Shown here: positions 22,668 through 35,534 of the stretch, piece by piece
How the letters are laid out: each line of letters starts with the position of its first letter
How positions within the stretch are numbered: the stretch's first letter is position 1
Source of the DNA: Craterostigma plantagineum
Taxonomy: Eukaryota; Streptophyta; Magnoliopsida; Lamiales; Linderniaceae
DNA: 64,000 bases
Direction: 5' to 3'
Assembly: GCA_027422505.1 (NCBI GenBank)
Contig: JAPQWV010000002.1
Coordinates: 29,862,501 to 29,926,500, forward strand
Program-made: the position numbers and the translations under genes
Notes under the pieces: model-generated
Databases searched by the model: none
What the model was told of the DNA's origin: nothing
Seen by the model: only the letters and a program-made list of their open reading frames with translations

Positions 22668-25600
22668 TTGCCTGTTCTTGGACTTGATCTCAGGGATATC
22701 TGAGCCTCTGTTTTCAATCGCCAGCTTTCTTTGACTATATATGTGTAAGAAAATGACGATATTATAGCCGCTAACGAAGAAGTGACTGCACACAGAAGGA
22801 GAGAGATGGCTCGTTTTCGTGTTATATATGTGTATCTTATTCCTCCCTTTCGATTAAAGTTGAGCTAGTGCGTGTTCTTGGTGCGCAAGTGTGTGTGTGA
22901 AAACAAATATGGACACAAAAGGCAGAAAGGGAAAGTTGGCTTTCGAAAGCTTCGAGCGTGAGGAATGGGAAGAGAGAGGGTTACTTATTGGGTGGGCTTT
23001 CAGAATTTTACACGTCATCTATTACAATTTTATTTTATTTTCCATAGTATATTAAGAAATACGAATAAGATATTGTGGGGTGAGGGTCGTTCTTATCTTT
23101 TATAAAAGTCGTAACCAAATGGAAGAACGAACCTAACTCCGAGGCTGAGGCAGAACCTTATTCGCATTTTATAACTAAATTTATTTAAATATTTTAGTGA
23201 TGGCTTTCGTTGTCTGGCGTTACATATTCTTGCTTTCGTCTTATCCCCAGCTCCATTATGTTAAAGATTGTTAAGACTATATTTATTTAAATTTAACCCA
23301 TCAATAACCATCATTGTGTTGTGTCATCGCCTTTAATTTAAAGGGGAGGCCTTTTCTAGTAATTAACGTTTTCTTTGCATGATTGCGAAGAGCGATGGAA
23401 TGAGTTGGCGTATTATATATTCTAGTAAGTATAGTTTTATTATATAAAAAATATGGGATTATTATCTACATTATTATCTTTTGATTGGGATAATAAAATG
23501 TCGTTGTATATCGGTTCGCTAGTTACTACAACACATTAATTGATATCATCCAAAGTACAAATATCAAATCAAGAAATGGAAATTGATGCGAGTGGTTACC
23601 ATCACATATGCTAAAATTCCATTATATCTATAATAGATGAATCAGAAAAAAAAGAAAAAAAATATACTAATAACAATATCTAGTAGCCAATAAAATATGC
23701 ACACTAATAACTATATAAAACAAGACAAGTAAAATAGATTGCGTGATTAAGTGATCCTTATTTCTAGCAGATTTCCAGGTAATTGGTACAATAAATAAAA
23801 TCTTCAATTATTGGCTTGTCATGATTAAGTATATTATTGGATGGTACTTATGAAATCATGTAATGTTAAAATGATAAAACTGCGAACTTTTTACCTTGTA
23901 AAGTAGATAAATATTGTAACAATGTTAATGGCTTTAAAATACGGCATTTTAATATTATATGTTGGAATATATCTTTTCGCGCATTTTCGATGGACTGTGA
24001 CAATTGCTAAAATAGATGAGGCTTATCTTAATTGTCGACTATTATTAAATTGAAGAATCTCCCGACCCCAATTAAACGCATAGTATTATCATAAACAATA
24101 AATGACTTGAATTGCCCATCATTCATTTGTGATGTATGAACTAAATTAAAGCTAGTAATTAATAATGTTATTAACTTAGTAATCTGATAGATAGCTGCGA
24201 GACAAGTCGGGTCAAATAAGGCTGAACCCAAAGAAAGGTTTCCAAGTCAACTAATGCAAACACAAAGGAAATATTACATATTGATTTCACACGTATAGTT
24301 GACGACCCATCATCTTTTCTTTTCTTCTAATATTTTCATTATAATGTATATATTTTTGTAATAGAGGCGGTCGACTTTACAAGAAATACTCTGGTAATTT
24401 TCAAATGTTGAAAGGATGTGTTGGTTGACTTGTTCTCCAACGCAGAAACTTGGTTCGCAAGATAAAAGAGCATAATGTTTTATACATACGTAAATAAATT
24501 TATATCATATAAGGTGGAAATCATTTTCCGGCTAAGCCCAAATTGAGTATTATTGTTACATGCATGGGAAAAGGAAGAGGGGAATTCGAATATTGAGACG
24601 TTTAGTAGCTTTATACACTAAATAGATTCATAAAAGGCCACAATTGGGCTTGATGATCTATTTCAAACTTGCGAGTTGATTGTTTATGACCCGACCCAGC
24701 TAACCCGTTTAGGTGACGGTTTGATTATTACAAGAAAAGTACACTTGTTGCCCAACACCACTACTAAGATGTGTTTAGCTTGGGCCATGCATTGATTCGA
24801 TTTGATTCGATCAGATTAGATTCTTACTTCTCTATCCTTTTTATGACCCGACAAATCAACTCAGTGATTTGATTCGTATGGACAAACGGGTCATTTTCTT
24901 TGATGAAAAGAAATTGAAACTAAGGATACGTATCGCATATTAACACCACACTTCACTATAATAAAGTATAAACCTCGGTGATGGGATAAGGCGTAAGAAA
25001 GCACCTTCACATGCAGTGATTATTACATCGTACTTGATTAAACCAAAGCCTCATATTTTAAGCTGATCAATATTAAAATATATACGAACAAAAGCCTAAA
25101 TGTCGTTTTCACGCGAAGCAACGAGCAAAACGTGCCATGAGATTTAGTAATATATTCGAGGAAGGATGACCTTATTATTTTTCAAGAATCCATCCAAAAA
25201 TGTCCCTTCCCCAAGTGTCGCGGTCGGTTCTCTTCGCTTGGCCTCAAACCAAACGCGGTATACAATAACTAATAAAACTAGTACTTTCTGAACAGTGTGC
25301 TTAAAATATATTTTTTCTAATTTTAATTTTGAAATTTATAATTTATTTTAGTTGATGAAATATAAGTTATACATATAAAAGGAAAATAATGAGTAGAATA
25401 TAAGTATAATAACTAAAAATTGAGGAGTTTGAATATGTAATTATTTGATTAAGGATTAGAAATAGAAGGGTTAAATTGTAAATATTTTACAGACCAAAAT
25501 GACAGTTAATAGACACCCCACTTAATATAACAGGATAGATATTTCTTCATTTCTTCATTTACTACATATTAATACGTACATACATACGTATTGACAAAAA

Positions 25601-26196
25601 ATCGCTTTTCAACAAAAACCGTATGTTCATCAATCATTAAGATATACCAATTCCATCAAGATTTTTACGATTTTTGTTAACTGAATGAAGACTTCACAAT
25701 TATGTGATTTGAAAGCCTAATATCAAGAAAGTATCAAGAGTTCGATCATTGTAATTGTCGCCTCGAGAGTAACAAATCCTCCGTGACAATGTATCTAAAT
25801 ATATGATATCTCACATGATTTTTTATTTCCTTATCTTCCAATTTACTCGTCGTCGTAAGTTCTTTTACTATCAAACATTAAATAACTCCTACACGATTTA
25901 ATTCCTCATATGCAGAAGCTCATAATAATTTTATATCTTATAAATAAAGATCGCAAGAAAAACATATATACATATATTTGGAGTAATAAATTGAACGTTA
26001 GAATACAATGCATCGTTCTTTACGACATATATACATTTCATGTATAATTATTTCGCTATTTTAAAATTTAACTAATAATCTTTCTATTGGGGAAACTACG
26101 CTGTAACGTCGCTAAAAAGAATCAAATAAATAGCAGTAGTGTTAGCGTAGGAGTAGAAAAAAGGAAAAAGGAAAAAAAACCAACTCGTCTCCTATA
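22668..26196. other. Long AT-rich intergenic region, 3.5 kb
   Basis: PLATZ leader at the left and MYC leader at the right. No conserved coding region, tRNA or clear terminal repeats seen. The largest gene-poor block apart from 48.4-51.6 kb. Confidence 0.4.
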
Positions 26197-27996
26197 ATGA
26201 TCGATTACACGCTACCGTCCGCCGCCGATTGGTCCGCCATGGAAATGGAGGCGGCGGCGTCGAAGTCCGGCGACAACCCTCATCAGTTCCTCAACCAAGA
26301 AAACCTTCAGCAAAAGCTCATGTCGTTAATCGACAACACGCGCGACACGTGGACGTACGCCATCTTCTGGCAGTCGTCCCCCGCCGACCACCGTGTCCTA
26401 ACTTGGGGAGACGGTTATTACAGGGGAGATTACGACCACACCAACGCCAGGCGAGCCAAGGCGGCGTCCGCCGCCTCGCCGGAAGAGCAGGCTCACAGAA
26501 AGCGAATCCTCCGCGAGCTCAACTCCCTCATCTCCATCCCGCCGCCGGCGCAGCAACCCGAATCGGAGACCGCCGACGTGGAGGTCACCGACACGGAGTG
26601 GTTCTTCCTCGTATCGATGACCCAATCCTTCTCCGGCGGGCCTGGCCTTCCTTCCCAGGCGGTTTTCAATCCGGGTCGACCCGTCTGGGTCGCCGGGTCG
26701 GACCTCCTCGCCTCGTCGGGCTGCGAGCGGGCGAGGCAGGCGATGGGTTATGGGTTTCAGACGATGGTCTGCGTTCCCTTGCCCTTATCCAACGGCGTCG
26801 TCGAGGTGGGGTCCACCGATTTGATACTTCAGAACCCAGAAATTGTGAATAGGGTTAAGGTTTTATTCGACTACGGCGGCGGCGGCGGCGACCACGATGG
26901 GTTCGACGTGGATTCGATTTTGGAATACAGCAGCGACCCTTCGTCGGCGTTATGGTTGCCGGAGCAGCCGCTTCCTCCTTCCTTTTCACACGCCGGCAGC
27001 TTCAGCGCCGCCGAGGGGAGCAGCTCAAGAATTGGACCTGGGTTTATTACCAGCAACAACACCGAGAATCATCTTTTCATCGGCGATAATAGCGGATTAG
27101 GTATGAACGGAGGAAATTTCTTGAGCTTCTCCGAGTTTGGGCTCGAAGCAAACCCTTGTAAGAGCGAGTCAGTCGAAATACTGAACTTCGGCGACAATCT
27201 TAAAAGAAATCCCATGTTTTTTAGCGCTTGTAATGACCTCAAAAACAGGGAAAGAGGGTCAACGTCAAGGGGAAGCAACCACAACGAAAACGACGGCATA
27301 CTCTCATTCACTTCCGACGGCGGCGTAATCCTTTCCCCGTCGCCGCCGGACATCCGCCGGAAAGGCGTCGTCGACACGAAAGAAGCCGTGAGCAGCAGAA
27401 TCGTCGAGCCTGAGAAAAAGCCCAAGAAAAGAGGAAGAAAGCCAGCAAACGGCAGAGAAGAGCCCTTGAACCACGTAGAAGCCGAGAGACAAAGGAGAGA
27501 GAAACTGAACCAAAGGTTCTACGCCTTGCGAGCCGTCGTCCCCAACGTGTCCAAAATGGACAAAGCATCTCTCTTGGGAGACGCCATCTCTTACATCGAA
27601 GAGCTCAAGTCAAAGGTTCAGCGCTCAGAATTAGATCGAGATTCTCTCAGAGCCCAGCTCGAATGCTTGAAGAATAAGGAAAAACGTTGCAGAAATCCCA
27701 ACAGCCCAATAAAGACTCCATCGAAGGACAACGAATCGCCCATGGACAACATGGACATAAGCGTGAAGATCATAGGCCAAGACGCAGTGATAAAGGTACA
27801 GTGCTGTAAGGAGAACCATCCAGCGGCTAAGCTTATGTCGGCGCTCAAGGAGTTGGATTTGGAGGTCCACCATGCGAGCGTCTCGGTGGTCAACGATCTG
27901 ATGATCCAGCAAGCTTCTGTCGAGGTTGAAGGTAGGTTTTACGAGGAAGATCGCCTCAGAGATGCTTTGGTGTCTAAGGTCTATGAGATTCGATAG
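26197..27996 (+). CDS. MYC2-type bHLH transcription factor
   Basis: A single exon of 599 aa. The bHLH-MYC_N region (residues about 33-230) includes [39 protein letters not shown] and [12 protein letters not shown], the JAZ- and MED25-interacting part of MYC2/3/4. A basic NLS ([13 protein letters not shown], about 407) precedes the bHLH (about 422-470). [16 protein letters not shown] has the H-E-R residues for E-box/G-box binding; [19 protein letters not shown] is helix 2. An ACT-like dimerisation domain lies at about 525-598. The protein is a master activator or repressor in jasmonate signalling (known for the clade). It lacks introns, as is usual for MYC2. It lies 10 kb from a DAD1-like lipase gene that may feed jasmonate synthesis, which could be chance. 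Confidence 0.93.
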   Translation: MIDYTLPSAADWSAMEMEAAASKSGDNPHQFLNQENLQQKLMSLIDNTRDTWTYAIFWQSSPADHRVLTWGDGYYRGDYDHTNARRAKAASAASPEEQAHRKRILRELNSLISIPPPAQQPESETADVEVTDTEWFFLVSMTQSFSGGPGLPSQAVFNPGRPVWVAGSDLLASSGCERARQAMGYGFQTMVCVPLPLSNGVVEVGSTDLILQNPEIVNRVKVLFDYGGGGGDHDGFDVDSILEYSSDPSSALWLPEQPLPPSFSHAGSFSAAEGSSSRIGPGFITSNNTENHLFIGDNSGLGMNGGNFLSFSEFGLEANPCKSESVEILNFGDNLKRNPMFFSACNDLKNRERGSTSRGSNHNENDGILSFTSDGGVILSPSPPDIRRKGVVDTKEAVSSRIVEPEKKPKKRGRKPANGREEPLNHVEAERQRREKLNQRFYALRAVVPNVSKMDKASLLGDAISYIEELKSKVQRSELDRDSLRAQLECLKNKEKRCRNPNSPIKTPSKDNESPMDNMDISVKIIGQDAVIKVQCCKENHPAAKLMSALKELDLEVHHASVSVVNDLMIQQASVEVEGRFYEEDRLRDALVSKVYEIR

Positions 27997-29011
27997 GCTT
28001 TGATGATTGATAGGTTAGTTATGTAATGATATACTGCCACGAAGAAGAAGATATTACAGTATCACTCGTCGAAGACATAGAACGGTAATAAGAACTTGAC
28101 ATTTCTTGAAATTGTCTTTGCTATACTCAACGGACTACTTCACTTCAAGTATATTTATTACGACAGTTTACATAACAATGAATGATTTGTAGACTGAATC
28201 CTCTGTTCCAAATTGGTGTTACAACAATCAAATTGGGACAAGTGTACAATTGGTCAACTCAGTTTAACACTTGTCGAGGAATGGTTGGTGGAACAGTGGA
28301 ACACTATTGTGACACATACGATCCGAAACTGATTTCGTCCGTTTTAACATTACCATTTTATTATACAGAAAAGTTGACGAGTTTTGGTCCATCATGTCAT
28401 GACCAGACAGACCTTTCACTTTATCTTATTTTATTTAAATTGACTCGTTTTACTCCATAAATGACTAAAAATAATAACTTGGTTCCAACGTGCTTCAAAT
28501 TATTGGCCATATATTTAAGTGCGTGCGCCCCACCATTTCCGAAGATGTATATTTTAGGTAGTCTGACTTCAGAATGAGCCGAATGTACAGTGTACACCTT
28601 CCTTATTGCTGGTAATGAATCTAAACCTTAATTATTGTCGGTTATTCCTCACTTTGACTTGGTGTACATTCTCATGTCAAAACAACCTTTTAAGTGTATC
28701 AAACTATTTGGTGGAATCGAGTTTGATAAAGTACACAAAAAAATTCCAGTTAATCTTCCTAACATTTTGGGCATAGAATATCGGACACTTCTTGTTCTTG
28801 CTTACATAACAACGACAGCTTAAGAATGCTAATACATTAAACATCAAATGACAATGCTAGAAAAGATTTAACCAGGACACATCTCAAGAAGAAAAAACAT
28901 CAGAAAATGCAGAGACAAGCAAACTCTTTAAGATACAAATTCCTCGAAACCGCGCAATTACACTCACAGCTACGCAAAATACTAAAGAAAGAGAGCAGAT
29001 ATGATAAATAA
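27997..29011. other. Convergent spacer
   Basis: MYC 3' UTR and 3' flank of the TOM2A-like gene. No gene seen. Confidence 0.4.
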
Positions 29012-30842
29012 TCACATGATGATGCAGCGACTCCTTTCCTCCTGTGGTGGTTGTGCAGAAACTTGCTGGTATCTGTTAGGATCTGAAGGGTTGTACGTGA
29101 ACTCAGAAGTGTCGAGTCCATACTGTTACACAAGCCATTGAAAATCGTATGAACGGTAAACTTCTATCAGTTAGGGATAAACATGTTTGTGCTGTGCTCA
29201 ACGACTAATGGAATTCAGTTTACATAAAGGTCGATCACATTGAGTGATGTGATGGTTATAACAGATAGGAAAGCTCATAATATGCAAGTCGATCAGTTCA
29301 TGGAGAAGACATTCAAGAAAATGTAGAGGGCTGAAATACTCTATACCTTCTCCCTCATGCGTGCGCTCCAAGCATCGTTTCTACTTGGGCGTTGCTCGAG
29401 CGTTGGGACGGAGGCAGCTGTTGATGGATTATTGGCCCTATTTACAAGTGGCTGTCGAATCTGTTGTCTGGGTCCCGCCATGTACTCATCGTCGCTGTCA
29501 TAATCTGCTGGTCGATTTGCAGCCCTTACGATGAGTGCCAGCAAAAAGACGAGGGCCTGAAATTTGGAGATCAGTTAATAAAATAAAAGGGAGGGTAAGA
29601 ATCTGCAACATTTTGATACACGAGTAAATGATGATGGTTGTAAGGCATGGTAACGATGGGCATACCTCTAGAACAACCACTCCAAGAGCAACCCACCTAA
29701 TGATCTTCCAGTGCTTTTGCATGAATCCATATATCATGTCGAAATTTCCAGTTTTGTCCTTAGGAATTTCCTGTATAATTCGTAGTCGCATTAGCTTCAG
29801 GAGGTAGCATTTTGCACCGAAAGAATGGCGACATAAAGCCTCACCTCTTTCCAGCTTTTGTCGAAGAATATAAAAGCTGCAGCTCCTAGCTCTAACAATA
29901 TCAGCAAAACCACAAGCACCGAATACTTTGTTGACTTAAGGAATGCTAACATGAATTGGACGAGTGACCATCGCCACATGCCATAACTTTAAGCAGATTC
30001 ATATACTCACAGGTTGAGGAGAACATTAATTCAGAACAACAACAACCATAAAAATTAACCCCAAGAATGTGACAGATGTACCAAACTATGGCTAAAAATC
30101 CTATTAGCTGTAGCAATTTCAATCTCGATTCCAAAGAAAATCCAAGTGGCTGCGGGCAAATTATGGTTGAAATCTACAATGCCAAAAGCCAAACACAGTT
30201 GGGTAATGGGATCGACACTAACTTGAACCCACTATAGCGATAGTGACTGTAAATCACATAGGGCTATAAAACAACCATTTACATTACATGTACCGTAACT
30301 AATCACAATGATGGGAAAGGATACACATGTCAGACAGCATCCATTGCGTGCACACGTTCCAATGCAACCACAACATGATATAACGAGAAGAGCTACACCA
30401 ATGCCAGTGAAAAGATATATAAACCTGCAAACAGGAAACTGTAAAAGATAAGCACAATAATGGAAGAGATACTTCATACGAACAGAATGCCTCACTCATT
30501 GCACCTTGAGCGTGCATTCATCCACACTCGGACAAAAGCTTCATTCTTAACATTCTACAGAGACCAAATTAAGGTAACAACAGAGTAGTAATTTATAGTA
30601 CCAAGGCTCGGGCAACTTGTCCAAAATGTTATCTCCCAAAGCCACGGTGATTAATAGGGGCCGACCAAACTGTACAAGCTCTCCGCTTGAAGGCCCAATC
30701 GGCCAATCGTCGCCACCACTGCTGCTACCGTTTTTGTACTCCACGAAGAGGTACACGCCGTATCCAATCATCGCAAGACCAACGATAAGTAGAAGGAAAT
30801 TTAGAAGCTTCAACAAGCACTCCCAGAACCCCTACACGCCAT
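29012..30842 (-). CDS. TOM2A: TOM2A-like tetraspanin, apparent 1-nt frame break near start
   Basis: Six exons: 30602-30842, 30325-30424, 29845-29925, 29666-29770, 29347-29556, 29012-29122. Exons 2-6 close exactly in frame. Four membrane segments are visible: LLNFLLLIVGLAMIGYGVYLF, FTGIGVALLVISCCGC, YSVLVVLLILLELGAAAF and RWVALGVVVLEALVFLLALIV. The tail has DYDSDDEYMAG, SARMREKYGLDTSEFTYNP and a final RCIIM, a CaaX-like end. TOM2A-type proteins sit in the tonoplast and interact with TOM1; tobamoviruses depend on them (known). Exon 1 is 241 nt where 242 is needed: ATG GCG TGT AGG GG is followed by TTC TGG GAG TGC only if one base is added in the G4/T2 run (30827-30832). Confidence 0.85.
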
Positions 30843-31538
30843 TCTCAATATTACCTCCTCAACCACCTGTTAATTGTTATCCTGCAAAATCAAATAAACG
30901 CGTATACATAAAAAGATCAGCTGGGGAATTCAGCTTTCACCAGATAATGATCACCGAAATTGAATCCAATGATGTCATAGGATATGATGTTGGTAGGGAT
31001 TGACATTGGCAGAAATCTATAGAGCTTACCGCGTAATATATTCGTCAGAGATCAGAATCTTGAAGAGAGAGAGAGAGAAATGATTGGATACAGAAATTGA
31101 AAAAGAGGAGAAAAAAGCAAGTGTAAAAATTAGTCTGTCGTTTACCCTTTGGCCTCTGCATGCGCTGCAATTTTAATTTAGGGAATTTACGTTTGATGCC
31201 CCTATTTAAGTTTTAATTAGAATTCAGACCCCTTTCAGAAAATGCATAGTTTTAAGGATCCAGTTTTTCAATTTTCTCAAAATAAACTACTATTGGGTCC
31301 TTATTTATAAATGAAACTTATATGAGTCCTTATTTCTAACTAAAAATATAAATTGGAGCCTGGCACATAATTTGCACTTAGTAGCAAATTGGAACGGAAA
31401 TCATTTTATTATTTTGTTTTTTTTTTTGCCACAATTGTAATCCTCATCCACAAATTTTCAGTCATGGGCTGGGCTTTTGCTTCTCTAATGGGCCTTGTTG
31501 GGCTCTATTTAGATTTAGTTATAGTTTAGAAGAAAAAA
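30843..31538. other. Leader/promoter of TOM2A-like gene with partial inverted-repeat element C
   Basis: Contains the TOM2A-like leader, with a GA run at about 31066-31079, and a diverged copy of the element family near 31185-31380. The arm at 31224-31259 contains GCATAGTTTTAAGGAT, close to element A. Confidence 0.45.
31185..31380. mobile_element. Inverted-repeat element C (diverged relative of A)
   Basis: CAGACCCCTTTCAGAAAAT then CATAGTTTTAAGGAT (31225-31259) matches the left arm of element A. GGGTCCTTATTT and GAGTCCTTATTT occur downstream, and GGAGCCTGGCACATAATTT resembles A's right flank. There is no minisatellite. This is a decayed or internally deleted copy. Confidence 0.4.
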
Positions 31539-31548
31539 GGCGGGAAAA
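31539..31548 (+). promoter_or_regulatory. E2F-like site
   Basis: GGCGGGAAAA matches the plant E2F consensus (reverse of TTTSSCGS). It is 67 bp upstream of an ATG on the plus strand (31615). Confidence 0.45.
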
Positions 31549-31614
31549 TGAAACATATATAAAAAAACCCAATTTTCAAACGTGAAAGCGAATATTTTCA
31601 CCTACCAAGTAGAA

Positions 31615-32264
31615 ATGGACGCAATTCACGGGGAAATAGGCGATCGATTGGCATCAGCCGTGACGCTGGTTGATCGGCCAATTCAACCCTGACTGACCCA
31701 AATCCTAATCGTTTCTCTCCTAGACGGCGAGTTTTCATTAAGGGACGAGGTCGCCTTCGCCGGCGCTTTGTATTATTCTGGAGAACGGAAAGTTTTTCAG
31801 GAATGCGCTGGACGGTGCTAAAGTAGCTGTCGAGGATAGGTGAGGACGGTGTTGAGATTTCTGGGCTCGATTTCGATGTGGAAAAACGAAGCCCCAAGTA
31901 ATGTTGACTAAAGTTGCGACTTTGGGGTCTGAAGTGATGGTGGTGGAAGTTTAAGGGGTACGTAAAAAAATGAAGGATGAGATGAAATAGTTGTAGGGTG
32001 GACTGCCAAGGGAGTGTAAGGCACTTGGTGGTGTTAGAAAGCATCAGTTGCCTTACTCATCGATGGGTAAAGAAAAGATTGGCGATGTGGGCGAGAGAAG
32101 AAGAGCAAGAGAGGGTTGTTGTTGGAGTTCTTGGATGTATCGAAAACGATTATTTGGAGATCCTAAGGTACCGATTCCAAAGATGCGGTGAAAAACAGGG
32201 TCGAATGTTTTTCGAACTTATGCGTTTTCTTTGGCCAATAACTATGTTTCAGTTTGTGCCATGA
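31615..32264 (+). pseudogene. Unresolved locus, possible gene remnant
   Basis: After the E2F-like site, ATG at 31615 opens a 25-codon frame (MDAIHGEIGDRLASAV...), then a TGA. Past it, other plus frames stay open for 30-60 codons each with non-random composition (for example SRIGEDGVEISGLDFDVEK; GLPRECKALGGVRKHQLPY; YRKRLFGDPKVPIPKMR). They are separated by stops or shifts. I could not build a spliced model that closes. An overlapping 148-codon minus frame (31598-32044) is Arg/His-rich and probably a shadow. It could be a pseudogene, a multi-exon gene with tiny exons, or a non-coding transcript. I do not recognise the family. Confidence 0.25.
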
Positions 32265-32702
32265 CTGGTTTTAAGGACAGTGACTTGGTAGAACAGATAA
32301 AAATGGTGTCTTTCTTCTCTTTGCTTCTCATTTTCCTAACGCGTTGATTAGCCATTTCTAGTAGTGGTTGATTCAATGACGTACAGTTTGTTTTTCTTTA
32401 TCGAACTTGATATTTCGTACCAAAAGGAAAAGGCCATAGAGGAGGTTCCTAGGCTTAACCAATCTTACATGTTGTGTATCTTTGCTTTGTATGACAAAGC
32501 TAGGCGGAGGTAGCCCAAAAAACAAGTCAAGTACCAAGAAATACAATTGACCAAGTTTATGTCTTCTTTTTTCCATCAGAAAATGTGCCAAAAACGCAAA
32601 ACATTACACGGTCATGTGATATGCGATAATATTTTCGGGAGACAAACCGCCGTGTGAAAGGAAGCATAAAAAGTAGGCATGACCCATCGCATAACATGGA
32701 AG
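32265..32702. other. Spacer, GATA gene 3' flank
   Basis: No gene recognised. Confidence 0.4.
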
Positions 32703-34643
32703 CTAGAACATTGCTTTTGAAGTTGGGATCAAAAGCTCGGCCTGTGGAAAAGAGCCATTGGATGGCACGTCGAGCAGCAAATCCTGGTCAGAAATCTCAT
32801 CTGCAAAATCTGAGTCTTCATTCACTGGGCACCCATTGTCATCTTGAGTAGGGAAAAGGCGGTCTGAGCTCGAGATATCACCATTTTTGACATTGAATTC
32901 CTTGTGGTCACGAGGTAAATTCATGTTACTTCCACTTGGGTTTCTAACTACAACATTTTCCCCTGCAGCAAAATGTTTTAGTTTTTGTGTGCCTAGGAAG
33001 ACAACAACAACATGTAATTTAGTCAAAGTAATTTGCTACCTGTATGTTTGTGGGGCTGTGAGCCAAGTGGGATTTTCATATCAAATGAATGTTTAGCGCC
33101 AACTCCTATAAGGCCTGCCCATGTCTTGGGTTCTGTAATGTTGTGACTTTCGAAATCCTACAGTTTCAGAAAGAAATAGAAGTCCACAAATTACGGCTGA
33201 CCAATGAAGTTAGAAGAACCAGCAAATGGCAAGACTGGTAATCCGTAATGTTACACTAGAAACATTACGGAAGGAACTATAGCAACTTACTTGCGAATAT
33301 ATGTTACGAAGCTGTGACTCATGATGGTTAAGAATCTGCAGTTCTCCAAGTTGATCTTTGTCCCTGGTATTGTAAGACATTAGAAAAACAAAGCAAAACG
33401 TTAGAGAAATAGGATATCGACGAAAAGATTTGTGTGCTGCACTCTGATTGAATATCTACTTATGGTTAACTAATTGGTTTTACCTTCCGATTTTCTTGAT
33501 TTCTCCATTTGATGAATCTACGCCAGCATAAGCAACAGGGGCAGCAAACACCATCTGCATCGAACTCACAGTATCTTGTTTGGTCTCAAATGAAAGAGAG
33601 CTCGCCACAGATTCTTCTGCTTGGGCTATGGAGTTTGGATGCTTTATGAGAACACTTCCATGTCCAATCTCAACGGACACCATTGGCCTGTCTGTCTCAA
33701 GAAGAACATCTTCCTCACAAAATCCAGACAAGCACGACGATTGCTGCTGCTCTTGCCATATTGTGTAAAGATCTTTGGTGAGCTTTTCAACTGATGAAGG
33801 CTTCGCCCGAGCAACGCAAGTTCTCTTCCTCGAAGGCACCGCTGAATCCCACACGACTGGCTGTGATGGACCTGTGAAGAAATAACGTATCAGACCAACA
33901 TCACCATCAATAAGTTCCCAAGCACAACGAAGGTTAAGAACTTTGCATCAAAGGTTTTTCATACACCGCGAATAACGTACAAGATTTAATTACAAACCTG
34001 TCCACTCGCTAGCATCAGCATTGCCATCATGGACGAAGCTCTCAGAGTTCGATATCGCAGAACCAGAACTTGATCTATTGCCCGTGTCTTCATCGAACGC
34101 CTTGCTAAATCCCAGGTTAACAACTTCTGATGCTGAAGCAACATCACTATCAGGCTTTCGTTTGAGAACCTTGGCTTCTTTGGTCTTGACATTGGCTGTA
34201 GCTTTTGCCTTCAACAACTTGCTATAATCCAAACTATTGGGTTCAGAACGAGCGTGGAGAGGAGTGTAGTTTGCCAAACTGCCCTTCGTCCTCCACCGCG
34301 AACCACAGGCATTGCAAAGGACGGGCTTCTCCGGCGGGCCATTGCGCCAGAGAGGCGTGCCTATGGAATTAAAGCCAAATGCAATGTTTGTAAGAAAATA
34401 AGCTTTAAATTCTACGATAGCTTAGACCCATTGTAAGCTAAGTGTGATTTCGAGTTGTAAGAACTGATTTGCAGAAAAAGAATCAATCAGCAATCAAACA
34501 GCCAAACAATTCAGATCGAATGAATGCTTGATCATGAAAATAATCGATTTCTTTAGCTAAGAGAATTGATAAAATTCTAGTGTAATGAGCTCCAAAAACT
34601 CACTTGTAACTCCACAGTGAGAGCAAGGTCCCTGCTTTCCCAT
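32703..34643 (-). CDS. GATA-type zinc finger factor, GATA26/27-like
   Basis: Six exons: 34604-34643, 33998-34360, 33484-33871, 33291-33363, 33040-33157, 32703-32962; 413 aa, all phases closing. The zinc finger sits at the very N-terminus (residues about 7-31): [17 protein letters not shown] then CNACGSRWR, i.e. C-X2-C-X18-C-X2-C, followed by [14 protein letters not shown]. Having the finger within the first 10 residues, interrupted by an intron after the first Cys pair, is typical of the GATA26/27 class. The middle is Ser/Lys-rich with [17 protein letters not shown] then DLYTIWQEQ. The tail has [20 protein letters not shown] and stops at 32703. The Arabidopsis relatives are longer at the C-terminus as I recall them, so a further exon or a shorter protein is possible. 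Confidence 0.88.
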
Positions 34644-35379
34644 GTCTCACAAATCCTTTTCGTTCTCAATTAGATATCGAAAGTTTATAAACGAATCTCA
34701 CCAGAGGAACACGAAAACTGATGAGAACTGTTGGTTTTCCAAATAAACAAACAATAATTTCATATACGGCTAAACGCAAACAGCTTTCAATTGTTCGTTT
34801 GCGCACCACTTAAAGCGTATAGACTACTGGGTTTATGCACAGTTCTTCAACAACACGAAAAACAACCATTGAAATCCAATAATATCTGTTTCCTCGGAGT
34901 TTTACAGCCCCCTATTGTATGGAGATGAAGAAAATTAGAAGATAAGTTTAATCATTCAACCATCCAATTAAGAAAAAAGGGGAAGATGAGTTCATCAAGA
35001 GGAATCTCGAGCAATTGTTAATTAAATGAGGAGGAAAATGGGAAAGGAAAGTGATGGGTGGCATTTGTTCCAGTCTATGACTTTCTTTGTGCATATAAAT
35101 GCCTTGTATACGTTGAAGCTCTTCTATAGCATTTTCCTTTTTCTTTTTCTTTTTTCTGAATTATTATGCACTAGTATAATCATAATTATCATCGTATTTC
35201 TCAATTTAGTAGCTTTTGATTATTTTGAATTAAAAATATCTATGCACAGCTGAAAATAAGTCCAAAGGATGGAACCGAGCTTGAGAGTTCAATTCAATAC
35301 GCAAACATAGTCACCAAAATATGGTTCAGTACAGGAAACAACAGCCTTGAAGAGAAGCTCGTCTTCATCAGTATGTAAG

Positions 35380-35414
<35 letters not shown>

Positions 35415-35534
35415 GATATATATCTCGGTTCTCTCTCTCTCTCTCTCTCTCACTTGAAAGTGGAGAGCCTTGGAAGCTTTTCTGTCAAATAGTACACAGC
35501 TTTGCTATTCTTACTTTGGAGAATATCTAATGAT
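34644..35534. other. GATA leader and microsatellite-rich 3' flank
   Basis: GATA leader/promoter on the left. On the right, TA and CT microsatellites in the presumed 3' flank of the small minus-strand gene. Confidence 0.4.
35381..35451. repeat. Compound (TA)n-(CT)n microsatellite
   Basis: A TA run at about 35381-35399, a second interrupted TA run to about 35424, then a pure CT run to about 35451. Confidence 0.85.

Noticed and set aside
14467..27996. Jasmonate gene cluster (PLA1 plus MYC)
   Set aside because: The two genes are 10 kb apart with unrelated genes between them. Chance proximity is the simpler view.
31598..32044. A 148-codon Arg/His-rich minus-strand frame
   Set aside because: Composition is odd, no domain is visible, and the opposite strand looks at least as coding-like. 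Not called as a gene.
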